Assembly (NCBI GenBank): GCA_050743075.1
Contig: JBOGDS010000020.1
Location: 1 to 52,247 of the forward strand
DNA: 52,247 nucleotides
From: JBOGDS01 sp050743075
Lineage (GTDB): Bacteria > Actinomycetota > Actinomycetes > Jiangellales > Jiangellaceae
Reading direction: 5' to 3'
Under the pieces are notes generated by a model. That model had not been told where the DNA came from. It saw nothing but the letters and a program-made list of their open reading frames with translations, and made no database searches. Shown here piece by piece: positions 32,665 through 41,073 of this stretch. The position numbers and the translations under genes were made by a program. Within the stretch, counting starts at the first letter, position 1; the number at the start of each line of letters is the position of its first letter.

Positions 32665-33267
32665 ATGTTCGAGCGATTCACCGGCGACGCCAGATCCACG
32701 GTCGTCGAGGCACAGGTCGCGGCGCGCCAGGCGAAGGCGACGCAGGTCCGACCGGTCCACCTGCTGCTGGGTGTCGTCGCCGTGCCCGGCGGCGCCGGGA
32801 GCAGGACTCTGGCCGAGCTTGGTGTCGATCTGGCCCGGCTCGGTTCGGAGATCGCCGCGCGGGCCGAGCACAACGACGAGCTAGGAGGTCTGACGGCAGC
32901 CGACGTCGACGCGCTGTCCGACCTGAGCGTCGACGCCTCGGAGTTGATCGAGCGTCTCGTCGTTCCGGCCGGTGGGGTGACCCCGGGACGGTTCCGTCGA
33001 GGCTGGCGACGCGCCCGAAGTCCCGGCGAGGGACACCTGCGGTTCACGGCGGGCGCCAAGTCGGCGCTGGAGCAGGCCCTGCGCGACGCGCTGAGGCTGC
33101 GGCACAGCGAGATCGGCTCCGAGCACATCCTCCTGGGTGCGGTCGCGGTCGACCCGGAGGTCCGTGAGGTCCTCGCCGCACACGGCGCGACGCACGAGGC
33201 TCTGGTCGCCCACGTAGCGCGCAGCACAGAGTCGCTGCTTGACCGCCCGGCGTCGCGCAGCACGTAG
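32665..33267 (+). CDS. Clp N-terminal-domain protein without ATPase
   Basis: The 200-residue product has two Clp-N-like repeats, MFERFTGDARSTVVEAQVAAR with VRPVHLLLGVVAV, and later LRHSEIGSEHILLGAVAVD (about 150-168). There are no Walker motifs, so it lacks the AAA part of ClpC. It could be an adaptor or substrate-recognition protein for Clp protease. A basic linker (GRFRRGWRRARSPGEG) joins the halves. The CIRCE operator of hrcA begins three bases after its stop. Confidence 0.82.
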   Translation: MFERFTGDARSTVVEAQVAARQAKATQVRPVHLLLGVVAVPGGAGSRTLAELGVDLARLGSEIAARAEHNDELGGLTAADVDALSDLSVDASELIERLVVPAGGVTPGRFRRGWRRARSPGEGHLRFTAGAKSALEQALRDALRLRHSEIGSEHILLGAVAVDPEVREVLAAHGATHEALVAHVARSTESLLDRPASRST

Positions 33268-33269
33268 AC

Positions 33270-33294
33270 TGGCACTCCAGAAATCCGAGTGCCA
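33270..33294. promoter_or_regulatory. CIRCE operator (HrcA-binding site)
   Basis: TGGCACTC, nine bases, GAGTGCCA. This keeps the canonical 9-base spacer and seven or eight of the CIRCE half-site bases, 24 bases upstream of hrcA. It indicates HrcA autoregulation of hrcA-dnaJ. Confidence 0.92.
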
Positions 33295-33317
33295 ACAGAT
33301 GGAGGAGGTGGCCCGCG

Positions 33318-34337
33318 ATGCCTCTCGACGACCGCAAGCTCGACGTCCTGCGGGCCATCGTCGAGGACTACGTCGCCACCCAGGAACCCGTCGGCTCCAA
33401 GGCTCTCGTCGATCGGCATCATCTGGATGTGTCGCCGGCCACGATCCGCAACGACATGGCGGTGCTCGAGGAAGAGGGCTACATCGCTCAGCCGCACACC
33501 AGCGCCGGGCGCATCCCCACCGACAAGGGCTACCGGTTGTTCGTCGACCGGCTCTCGACGGTCAAGCCACTCTCGCCTGCCGAGCGGCGGGCGATCCAGA
33601 CGTTCCTGGACGGCGCGGTCGACCTCGACGACGTCGTCACCCGCACGGTGCGGCTGCTCGCCCAGCTCACACGGCAGGTCGCGGTCGTGCAGTACCCGTC
33701 GCTGACCCGGTCAAGGGTCCGCCACGTCGAGCTGGTCCCGCTGGCCGCGACCCGGGTCCTGCTCGTACTCATCACCGACACCGGCCGGGTCGAGCAGCGG
33801 GTCGTCGAACTGCCGAGCGAGACCGACGAGGCGTTGCTCGCCGACCTGCGGGCCCGCCTCGGCAACAGTGTCGCGGGTCTGGACCCGTCGGCCGTCGCGT
33901 CGGCGGTCGAGAACCTGCCGGAGTCGTTCTCTCCCGCGGACCGCCAGGCGGTCGCCGCGGTCACCGCGACGTTGCTCGAGTCGCTGCTCGACAGCCACGA
34001 CGAGCGCCTCGCCGTCGCCGGCACGGCCAACCTGGCCCGGTACGGGCAGGGCTTCGACCAGGTGCTCGAGCCGCTGCTCGAGGCACTCGAGGAGCATGTC
34101 GTGCTGCTCCGGCTGCTCGGTGAAGCCACCACCCCGAGCACCCTGACGGTGCGGATCGGGCACGAGAACGCCGGCCTGTCGGCGGCATCGATCATCACCA
34201 CCGGCTACGGTCCGGGGGAGCGAGCGCTGGCCTGCATGGGCGTCGTCGGGCCGACCCGGATGGACTACCCCGGAACAATCGCCGCGGTGGGCGCCGTTGC
34301 GCGTTACGTCAGCCAGATCCTGGCCGGAAACAACTAG
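33318..34337 (+). CDS. hrcA: Heat-inducible repressor HrcA
   Basis: The 339-residue repressor binds CIRCE and controls chaperone genes. N-terminal winged helix: LDVLRAIVEDYVATQEPVGS and VSPATIRNDMAVLEEEGYI (about 37-55); then HTSAGRIPTDKGYRLFVDRL and a GAF-like core. The C-terminal IGHENAGLSAASIITTGYG region is typical. GGAGG lies upstream of ATG 33318. It precedes dnaJ by 17 bases, and the CIRCE element sits in front. Confidence 0.97.
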   Translation: MPLDDRKLDVLRAIVEDYVATQEPVGSKALVDRHHLDVSPATIRNDMAVLEEEGYIAQPHTSAGRIPTDKGYRLFVDRLSTVKPLSPAERRAIQTFLDGAVDLDDVVTRTVRLLAQLTRQVAVVQYPSLTRSRVRHVELVPLAATRVLLVLITDTGRVEQRVVELPSETDEALLADLRARLGNSVAGLDPSAVASAVENLPESFSPADRQAVAAVTATLLESLLDSHDERLAVAGTANLARYGQGFDQVLEPLLEALEEHVVLLRLLGEATTPSTLTVRIGHENAGLSAASIITTGYGPGERALACMGVVGPTRMDYPGTIAAVGAVARYVSQILAGNN

Positions 34338-34354
34338 GGGAACTAGGAACCTTG

Positions 34355-35482
34355 GTGCCTACGACCGACTACTACCAGGTTCTCGGCGTCTCGCGTGACG
34401 CGTCGACCGACGAGATCAAGAAGGCGTACCGCCGGCTGGCGCGGCAGCTGCATCCCGACGTCAACCCGGATCCGGGTACACATGAGCGGTTCAAGGAGGT
34501 CACGAACGCCTACGAGGTGCTCGCCGACCCCGGCAAGCGCGAGGTGTACGACCTTGGCGGCGACCCGCTCGCGAGCGGTAACGGCGCGGGTGGCGGCTTC
34601 GGCGCCGGCTTCTCGTTCACTGACATCATGGACGCCTTCTTCGGCGGTACGACGGCTGCCCGCGGGCCGCGCAGCCGGGTCCGGCGAGGTCAGGACGCGC
34701 TGGTCCGCCTGGAGGTCGACCTGGCAGAGGCCGCGTTCGGCGCGACAAAGGAGCTTCAGGTCGACACCGCGGTGGTCTGCGGTACCTGCCAGGGCGCGGG
34801 CACGTCGCCAGGTTCGGAGCTCGTCACCTGCCACACCTGCTCCGGGCGTGGCGAGGTCAGCCACGTGCAGCGCTCGTTCCTCGGCCAGGTCATGACGACC
34901 CGGCCGTGCCCGCAGTGCCACGGCTTCGGCGTGGTCAACCCGCGACCGTGCGTCGAGTGCGCGGGGGACGGCCGGGTCCGTACTCGTCGCAACCTCGCCA
35001 TCAAGATCCCATCCGGCGTCGACGCCGGCACCCGGATCCAGCTCGCCGGCGAGGGCGAGGTCGGCCCCGGCGGTGGTCCCCGGGGCGACCTCTACGTCGA
35101 GCTCGGAGTCCGGCCGCATCCGGTGTTCGCCCGCAGCGGCGACGACCTGCACTGCACCGTCGCCCTGCCGATGACGGCCGCCGCGCTCGGCACGACGATC
35201 GAGCTCGAGACGCTGGACGGCAAGGAGTCGCTGGAGGTCAAGGCAGGCGCCCAGCACGGCCAGGCGCTGACCGTAGCGGCGCGCGGCGTTCCCAAGCTGC
35301 GCGGCACCGGCCGGGGCGACCTCGTCGTCCACCTCGAGGTCCGTACGCCCACCCGGCTCGACGGCCGCCAGGAGGAACTGCTGCGGGAGCTTGCCGCGCT
35401 GCGTGACGAGCAGCGTACGCACGGGCCGATGTCGGCGCAGGCGTCCAACCTGTTCACCCGGTTGCGCGACGCGTTCAAGTAG
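34355..35482 (+). CDS. dnaJ: Chaperone DnaJ
   Basis: The 375-residue co-chaperone stimulates DnaK. A J domain with HPD (QLHPDVNPDPG) is followed by a Gly-rich stretch (GNGAGGGFGAGF), four CxxCxGxG zinc repeats (CGTCQGAG, CHTCSGRG, CPQCHGFG, CVECAGDG) and the C-terminal substrate domain. The start is GTG 34355 or TTG 34352. It corresponds to the hrcA-linked DnaJ2 of actinobacteria. rsmE, often next, is not present. Confidence 0.97.
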   Translation: MPTTDYYQVLGVSRDASTDEIKKAYRRLARQLHPDVNPDPGTHERFKEVTNAYEVLADPGKREVYDLGGDPLASGNGAGGGFGAGFSFTDIMDAFFGGTTAARGPRSRVRRGQDALVRLEVDLAEAAFGATKELQVDTAVVCGTCQGAGTSPGSELVTCHTCSGRGEVSHVQRSFLGQVMTTRPCPQCHGFGVVNPRPCVECAGDGRVRTRRNLAIKIPSGVDAGTRIQLAGEGEVGPGGGPRGDLYVELGVRPHPVFARSGDDLHCTVALPMTAAALGTTIELETLDGKESLEVKAGAQHGQALTVAARGVPKLRGTGRGDLVVHLEVRTPTRLDGRQEELLRELAALRDEQRTHGPMSAQASNLFTRLRDAFK

Positions 35483-35508
35483 GCGGCCCCGCGTCGGTCA
35501 GGCGATTG

Positions 35509-36603
35509 CTAGTCGACCCGGAAGTTGCGCGAGTCGGACATCGGCGCCCGCCCCCCGCCGTCGGAGGGGTCGTCCTCGCTCACCACGACCGTGTAGGAGC
35601 CTGGCTGGAGCTCGACCGTGAATTCGAACGGTGCGAATGTGCAGCATTGGAGGGCAGTGGTGAAGTCGCTCTGCACGACCTCGCCGACCTCGTTGCGGAT
35701 CTCCCATAGGACGTTGGCCTCGAAGACCGCTGCCTCACCCCTGACGGTGAACGAGCGTGATACGACGTCACCGTCGGACGGGTCGTTGATCTGGACGAGC
35801 TGGCGGACTTCCGCCTGGGGAGCTCGTTCGACGGGTTGCGACACGTCGAGCTGACCCCACAGTTTGCCTACCGGCTCACCCTCGACCAGGATGCGCACCG
35901 GCAGCGGCCCGGGTGCCTCGCCCGCTTCCCTGGCGGCAGCCGTCACCGTGTAGACCAACTGTTGGGTCGCGATCGTTGCTGTCTCGTCGTTGGCGCCGGC
36001 GTAGTCCACCATGCCGCCGAGGTCGACGTCGATGACTCCGTCGCGGATCTCGACGCTGAGCACCTCGGTGGCACGATCCCACGGCCCGCGGTAGTCCGGG
36101 TCCTTCGGGGCCCCGTCCAGCATGGTCCGGACAGCCGCGACCAACGGCCCGTCGGGCGCCGGCACGGTGCGGAACTCGCGCGTGAGCCGGAGATCACCCT
36201 CAGCGGTCTCCGCCAGGTAGTAAACGGGGACGGTGTCCTCCTCGGCCGGCTCGACGAGCGGGGACGTCTCGGTCGCGGGTGTCGAGGGAGCCGTGGAGGG
36301 CGGCGCGCTGGGCGCCGTGCTGTCGAAGCCACCATCCGACGTCACAGCCGGAGACGTATCCCCACTCGCGGTCGTGTCGCCGTCCGTTGCCCCGTCCAGC
36401 ACGACGACGCCGCCGACGATGACGGCGGCAGCCGTGGTGGCCGCGGCGGCCATCCCGAGCACCACGGGATTGCGCCAGAAGACCGGCCGGCGGGTCCGCT
36501 GCTGGATCCGGTCGAGCGCGTCGTGGCTCGGCAGCACCCGGTCCGCCTCGTCGCGCAGGGCGCGGCGCAGGAGATCCTCGTCCCGCGACTCGTCGTGACT
36601 CAT
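35509..36603 (-). CDS. GerMN/Gmad2 membrane-anchored protein coupled to a sigma factor
   Basis: The 364-residue product has a cytosolic N-terminus (about 1-45), one membrane helix (VVLGMAAAATTAAAVIVGGVVVL, about 47-69), a Ser/Thr/Pro linker, a GerMN domain (TVPVYYLAETAEGDLRL, ATEVLSVEIRDGVIDVDLGG) and a C-terminal Gmad2 Ig-like domain (INDPSDGDVVSRSFTVRGEA). It overlaps the SigE-family sigma gene by four bases. Topology and coupling suggest an anti-sigma or sensing partner, though no zinc anti-sigma motif is present. Ligand unknown. Confidence 0.85.
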   Translation of the reverse strand: MSHDESRDEDLLRRALRDEADRVLPSHDALDRIQQRTRRPVFWRNPVVLGMAAAATTAAAVIVGGVVVLDGATDGDTTASGDTSPAVTSDGGFDSTAPSAPPSTAPSTPATETSPLVEPAEEDTVPVYYLAETAEGDLRLTREFRTVPAPDGPLVAAVRTMLDGAPKDPDYRGPWDRATEVLSVEIRDGVIDVDLGGMVDYAGANDETATIATQQLVYTVTAAAREAGEAPGPLPVRILVEGEPVGKLWGQLDVSQPVERAPQAEVRQLVQINDPSDGDVVSRSFTVRGEAAVFEANVLWEIRNEVGEVVQSDFTTALQCCTFAPFEFTVELQPGSYTVVVSEDDPSDGGGRAPMSDSRNFRVD

Positions 36604-37187
36604 GCCCACTGCTCCAGGTTGGCGCGGAGCGCTGTCATGCCCCGCGAGGTGTGACTCTTGACCGCGCCTCGGCTGATCTTCATCGCCTCGGCGATCTCGG
36701 CCTCTGACAGGTCGGCGTAATAGCGCAGGACGAGCGCCTCCCGCTGCCGGCGCGGCAATGCCCGGAGTGCGTCGACGACGGCGTTCCCGGCGACTGCACG
36801 CAGCGCCCCCGCCTCCGCGCTCGGGATGTCCAGTGGCGCGTCGTCAGGATGCCTGGCCACGACGGCCCGCCGCCGCTGGATCGACCTCGTGTTGTGGACG
36901 ACGGACGTTCGCAGGTACGCCGCGGCGCTGCGATGGTCGCGCAGCTTGCGCCACCGTCGGTGCAACGCCACGAAGGCATCCTGCACCGCCTCCTCGGCCA
37001 TCGCGTGGTCGCGAAGCAGGAGGGCCGCGAGCCGGACCATTCCCGCGTAGTGGGTGGCATACAGCTCAGCGACCAGCCGGTCGGCCTCGGACTCGATCTG
37101 GACCGCCCACCCTTCGTACGCGCCGACCACGGTGGCGGGGCCCGATCGGGCCCGGGCACCGATGGTGACCGGGCAGGCGACGTCCAC
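36600..37187 (-). CDS. SigE-family ECF RNA polymerase sigma factor
   Basis: The 195-residue product has region 2 (VAELYATHYAGMVRLAALLL and AEEAVQDAFVALHRRWRKLRD) and region 4 (LRALPRRQREALVLRYYADLSEAEIAEAMKISRGAVKSHTSRG). It belongs to the SigE family common in actinobacteria. The first 30 residues are variable, so a later start is possible. Translational coupling to the GerMN protein suggests a signalling pair. It is divergent from the HIT gene. Confidence 0.92.
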   Translation of the reverse strand: MDVACPVTIGARARSGPATVVGAYEGWAVQIESEADRLVAELYATHYAGMVRLAALLLRDHAMAEEAVQDAFVALHRRWRKLRDHRSAAAYLRTSVVHNTRSIQRRRAVVARHPDDAPLDIPSAEAGALRAVAGNAVVDALRALPRRQREALVLRYYADLSEAEIAEAMKISRGAVKSHTSRGMTALRANLEQWA

Positions 37188-37267
37188 GTGCTAACGACGC
37201 GCCGTGCCGCACACCGGTTTACCGCGCCCACCGTAGGGCCGTTGACGTCGCCCGTACGATGCGGGTC

Positions 37268-37615
37268 GTGACCGAGCAGCCAGACTGCCTCTTCTGCAGG
37301 ATCGTCGCCGGCGAGGTGCCGGCCGAACTGGTGCGTGAATCGGAGCGGACGGTCGCGTTCCACGACGTGTCGCCGCAGGCGCCGACGCACGTCCTCGTCG
37401 TTCCCCGGGTGCACCATCGCGACGTGGCCACGCTGGCCGCGGCCGAACCGGACACGCTGGTCGAGCTGGTGCGCGAGGCCAGTGCGGTCGCGGCGGCCGA
37501 GGGGCTGGCGGCATACCGGCTGGTCTTCAACTCGGGCGCGCAGGCGGGCCAGTCGGTCTTCCATGTGCACGGGCACGTGCTCGGCGGGCGCGACATGCGC
37601 TGGCCGCCAGGCTGA
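37268..37615 (+). CDS. HIT-family nucleotide hydrolase (HinT-like)
   Basis: The 115-residue product has N-terminal CLFCRIVAGEVPAE (zinc-binding Cys pair of actinobacterial HIT proteins), THVLVVPRVHHRDV and the histidine triad HVHGHVLGGR near the C-terminus. It would hydrolyse adenosine phosphoramidates. GTG 37268 is preferred to ATG 37259 because TACGAT just before that ATG looks like a -10 box. Confidence 0.93.
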   Translation: MTEQPDCLFCRIVAGEVPAELVRESERTVAFHDVSPQAPTHVLVVPRVHHRDVATLAAAEPDTLVELVREASAVAAAEGLAAYRLVFNSGAQAGQSVFHVHGHVLGGRDMRWPPG

Positions 37616-37692
37616 GGCGGCTCACCGGTAGCATGGGCCCGTCAGCGAGGCCCGAGACAGGAAGCAGGCGCGAGCAGGCCGTCAGGCCGACC

Positions 37693-38757
37693 ATGGCCGA
37701 GATACAGGGGGCTACCCAGCCGCCCCAGCACCGGATCATCGTCCCTTCGAGCGTGCCGATGGTCAGCTTGCTCGGCTCCGGCGACGAGTTGCTCCGCGTC
37801 GTCGAAGAGTCGTACCCGAGTGTCGACGTGCTCGTCCGTGGCAACGAGATCACCTTGACCGGCGAGCGTGCCGACATCGCCGAGGCCGAACGCGCGCTCG
37901 ATGAGATGGTCGCCGTCATCCGTACGGGCCAGGGCCTGACGCCCGAGGCCGTCGAGCGCACTGTCGCGATGCTGCGCGCTCGCACGGCCGAACGCCCCGC
38001 CGACGTGCTGACCGCGAACATCCTGTCCAACCGCGGCCGCACCATCCGGGCCAAGACGCTGAACCAGAAGCGCTATGTCGACGCCATCGACAAACACACG
38101 ATCGTCTTCTCGATCGGGCCGGCCGGCACCGGCAAGACCTACCTAGCGGTCGCGAAGGCGGTCCAGGCGCTTCAGGCCAAGCAGGTGACGCGGATCCTGC
38201 TGACCCGGCCGGCGGTCGAGGCGGGGGAGCGGCTGGGTTTCCTGCCCGGCACGCTGTCGGAGAAGATCGACCCGTACCTACGGCCGCTGTACGACGCGCT
38301 GCACGACATGATGGATCCGGCCACCATCCCGCGGCTGATGACCGAGGGGACCATCGAGGTGGCGCCGCTGGCGTACATGCGTGGTCGCACCCTCAATGAC
38401 GCTTTCGTCATCCTCGACGAGGCCCAGAACACCTCGCCGGAGCAGATGAAGATGTTCCTCACCCGGCTCGGCTTCGGCTCCAAGATGGTGGTCACCGGCG
38501 ACGTCACCCAGATAGACCTGCCGACCGGTACGGCCAGTGGCCTGAAGATCGTCGAGGGCATCCTGGACGGGCTGGCCGACGTCCACTTCTGCCGGCTGGG
38601 CAGCCACGACGTCGTCCGGCACCGCCTGGTGGGAGAGATCGTCGACGCGTACTCCCGCTTCGACGCCGAGCAGGTCGCCGGGCGGCCGAAGGGGCGCGAT
38701 ACCGGGAAGGGCCCGCACCGCGGCGACCGCCGCCGTGCCTCCGGGGGACGTTCGTGA
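37693..38757 (+). CDS. phoH: PhoH-like ATPase
   Basis: The 354-residue protein has an N-terminal KH-like region (SVDVLVRGNEITLTGE), then the PhoH ATPase: Walker A SIGPAGTGKTYLAVAKAV, TRPAVEAGERLGFLPGTLSEK, Walker B FVILDEAQNTSPEQMKMFLTR and VTGDVTQIDLP. Its role is thought to be in RNA metabolism together with YbeY. The stop overlaps the ybeY start. ATG 37693 is chosen by family length. Confidence 0.95.
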   Translation: MAEIQGATQPPQHRIIVPSSVPMVSLLGSGDELLRVVEESYPSVDVLVRGNEITLTGERADIAEAERALDEMVAVIRTGQGLTPEAVERTVAMLRARTAERPADVLTANILSNRGRTIRAKTLNQKRYVDAIDKHTIVFSIGPAGTGKTYLAVAKAVQALQAKQVTRILLTRPAVEAGERLGFLPGTLSEKIDPYLRPLYDALHDMMDPATIPRLMTEGTIEVAPLAYMRGRTLNDAFVILDEAQNTSPEQMKMFLTRLGFGSKMVVTGDVTQIDLPTGTASGLKIVEGILDGLADVHFCRLGSHDVVRHRLVGEIVDAYSRFDAEQVAGRPKGRDTGKGPHRGDRRRASGGRS

Positions 38758-39218
38758 CCATCGAGGTCAACAACGAGACCACGACCGAACTCGACGAGAA
38801 GGCCCTGTCGGACCTGTGCCGCTTCGTCCTCGACCGGATGCAGATCCACCCGCTCGCCGAGCTGGCCGTCCTGCTCGTCGACGCCGACACAATGTCGCAA
38901 CTGCACCTGCAGTGGATGGACGAACCAGGACCGACCGACGTCCTGGCTTTCCCGATGGACGAGCTGCGCCCGACGCCCGACGACGAGGAGGCCGAGCCGG
39001 GCCTCCTCGGTGACGTCGTGCTGTGTCCCGACGTGGCCCGCGAGCAGGCCCGTCACGCCGGGCATTCGGTGCAGGACGAGCTGCACCTGCTGACGACGCA
39101 CGGGATTCTTCACCTGCTCGGTTACGACCACGCTGAGCCGGACGAGGAGAAGGAGATGTTCGGGCTGCAGACGCAGCTGCTCGACGACTGGCAGACGAGC
39201 CGGAAGAGTCGCCGCTGA
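38754..39218 (+). CDS. ybeY: Endoribonuclease/rRNA maturation factor YbeY
   Basis: The 154-residue metalloprotein acts in 16S rRNA 3'-end processing and ribosome quality control. The zinc triad is in HGILHLLGYDHAEPDEEKEMF (about 111-131). LQWMDEPGPTDVLAFPMDE and LGDVVLCPDVAREQA are family signatures. It overlaps phoH by four bases and the next gene by one base. Confidence 0.96.
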   Translation: MTIEVNNETTTELDEKALSDLCRFVLDRMQIHPLAELAVLLVDADTMSQLHLQWMDEPGPTDVLAFPMDELRPTPDDEEAEPGLLGDVVLCPDVAREQARHAGHSVQDELHLLTTHGILHLLGYDHAEPDEEKEMFGLQTQLLDDWQTSRKSRR

Positions 39219-40522
39219 TGTCCGGCGGAGCTTCGATGCTGATCGCGGCGGCCCTGCTCGTCGTGGTCGCGGGGCTGCTGGCCATGGCCGAAGCTGCGCT
39301 GACGACCTTCTCCAAGGTCCGCGCCGACGGGTTGGTCAACGGCGGCCGCCGGCGTGCGGTCCGGCTCCGGACCTTGGTGGAGGATCCCGCTCCCGCGCTC
39401 AACACTGCTCTGCTGCTCAGGTTGGCGGCCGAGATCACGGCAGTGGTGCTGGTGGCCGTCGTCTGCATCGACGCGTTCGGCATGGGCTGGCTTGCAGTGT
39501 TGGTGGCTGCGGGGGCGATGATCGTCGTCTCGTTCGTCGCCATCGGGGTCGCACCGCGCACGCTGGGACGCCAGCACGCAGAGGGTGTCGCACTCTCTCT
39601 TGCCGGGCCGCTGCTGACGGTCACCCGGGTGCTCGGCCCGCTGTCCCGTCTGTTGATCATGCTCGGCAACGCGCTCACGCCTGGCAAGGGCTTCCGCGAG
39701 GGGCCGTTCGCGACCGAGGCCGAGCTGCGTGAGCTGGTCGACATCGCCGAGGCCGGCCGGGTCATCGAGTCCGGCGAACGCGAGATGATCCACTCGGTGT
39801 TCGAGCTGGGCGACACCGTCGTGCGCGAAGTCATGGTGCCGCGGACCGACGTCGTGTTCATCGAGTCGACCAAGACGCTGCGGCAGTTCCAGTCGCTGGC
39901 GCTGCGCAGCGGTTTCAGCCGCATCCCGGTCGTTGGGCCTGCGGGCCTCGACGACGTGATCGGCGTCGCCTACCTCAAGGACGTCGACCGCCGGCTGTAC
40001 GACAACCGCGATGCGGAGTCGGTGGAACGGGTCGAGTCGGTGCTCCGGCCGGCGTTCTATGTGCCGGACTCCAAGCCCGTCGACGACCTGCTGCGTGAGA
40101 TGCAGGCAGAGCGGACGCATGTCGCCGTGGTCGTCGACGAGTACGGCGGGACGGCCGGGCTGGTGACGATCGAGGACATCCTCGAGGAGATCGTCGGCGA
40201 GATCTCCGACGAGTACGACAGCGACGAGTTCACCGTCGAGAAGCTCGCCGACGGCTCGATTCGGGTCAGCTCACGGCTGCACGTCGACGACCTGGGCGAG
40301 CTGTTCGGCATCGGGCTGTCCGACGACGACGTCGACAGCGTGGGCGGGTTGATGGCCAAGCAGCTCGGGCGGGTGCCGATCCCAGGCGCCGAGGTCGAGG
40401 TGGGCGGCCTCCGGCTGGTAGCCGAGGGTCCTGCAGGCCGGCGCAACCAGGTGGCCACGATCGTCGCTACGAGGGTCGGCGGTGCGATGCCCGAGGTGCA
40501 GCGGCGGCAGGAACGGGCGTGA
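39218..40522 (+). CDS. CNNM/CBS transporter-associated protein (CorC/HlyC family)
   Basis: The 434-residue product has an N-terminal CNNM membrane domain (LIAAALLVVVAGLLAMAEAAL and others to about residue 150), two CBS domains (VMVPRTDVVFIESTKTLRQF; VVVDEYGGTAGLVTIEDILEEIVGE) and the C-terminal CorC_HlyC domain. Members affect magnesium or cobalt export. It is one of a tightly overlapping series phoH-ybeY-corC-cda. Confidence 0.93.
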   Translation: MSGGASMLIAAALLVVVAGLLAMAEAALTTFSKVRADGLVNGGRRRAVRLRTLVEDPAPALNTALLLRLAAEITAVVLVAVVCIDAFGMGWLAVLVAAGAMIVVSFVAIGVAPRTLGRQHAEGVALSLAGPLLTVTRVLGPLSRLLIMLGNALTPGKGFREGPFATEAELRELVDIAEAGRVIESGEREMIHSVFELGDTVVREVMVPRTDVVFIESTKTLRQFQSLALRSGFSRIPVVGPAGLDDVIGVAYLKDVDRRLYDNRDAESVERVESVLRPAFYVPDSKPVDDLLREMQAERTHVAVVVDEYGGTAGLVTIEDILEEIVGEISDEYDSDEFTVEKLADGSIRVSSRLHVDDLGELFGIGLSDDDVDSVGGLMAKQLGRVPIPGAEVEVGGLRLVAEGPAGRRNQVATIVATRVGGAMPEVQRRQERA

Positions 40523-40857
40523 CCGAGCTCGGTCCGGAAGACGCCAAGATCGTGATCCTTGCCCGGGCCACACGGGCGCGCACCGGTGCGGCCGAAGGAG
40601 CCGCCGTCCGTGACCTGGACGGACGCACGTACGCTGCCGCGCCTGTCTCGCTACCCTCCCTGCGGTTGTCGGCCTTGCAGGTGGCCGTCGCCATAGCCGT
40701 CTCCAGCGGAGCGTCGGGCCTGGAGGCTGCGGCTGTCGTCGGTGGCGACGGCGACGACGTGGGCGGTCTGGCCGCGGTGCGCGACCTCGGCGGGGCGGGC
40801 ACGCCGGTGTTCGTGGCCGATCCGACAGGATCCGTGCTGCGTACGGAGGTGGCCTGA
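40519..40857 (+). CDS. Cytidine deaminase-like protein lacking zinc ligands
   Basis: The 112-residue product aligns with the cytidine deaminase fold and is in its usual place before era. The catalytic motifs are missing: where active enzymes have C/H-A-E there is SLRLSALQVAVAIAV, and no PCxxC follows. It starts by GTGA-type overlap with the CorC-like gene. It is probably a structural or regulatory pseudoenzyme, or a decaying gene without frameshift. Confidence 0.8.
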   Translation: MTELGPEDAKIVILARATRARTGAAEGAAVRDLDGRTYAAAPVSLPSLRLSALQVAVAIAVSSGASGLEAAAVVGGDGDDVGGLAAVRDLGGAGTPVFVADPTGSVLRTEVA

Positions 40858-41073
40858 GTGTCGGCGACCCGCACGCGGTGCCGACCGGGAGCGCGCGCAG
40901 GCCGAGACCGACCGTCTCGACGAGCCCGCCGACGATGACCAGCACCCACGCCACGAGGAACACCCTCCCTCATTCCGGCGTGATCACGGGAACAACTGTG
41001 GGCTTGGCCAGCGGACGTTGCCGCGTTCACGTTCAACGACGTGTACCACCCTGCCAGTGCGACACTCATCCGT

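Noticed and set aside
35483..37200. GerMN/sigma pair as evidence for an endospore-former
   Set aside because: GerMN and Gmad2 domains are widespread in non-sporulating actinobacteria; all other content is actinobacterial.
40772..40963. Leftward frame between the deaminase-like gene and era beginning with a hydrophobic stretch
   Set aside because: Only the first 25 residues look membrane-like; the rest is Arg/Pro-rich antisense of the deaminase-like gene, and no ribosome binding site is seen.
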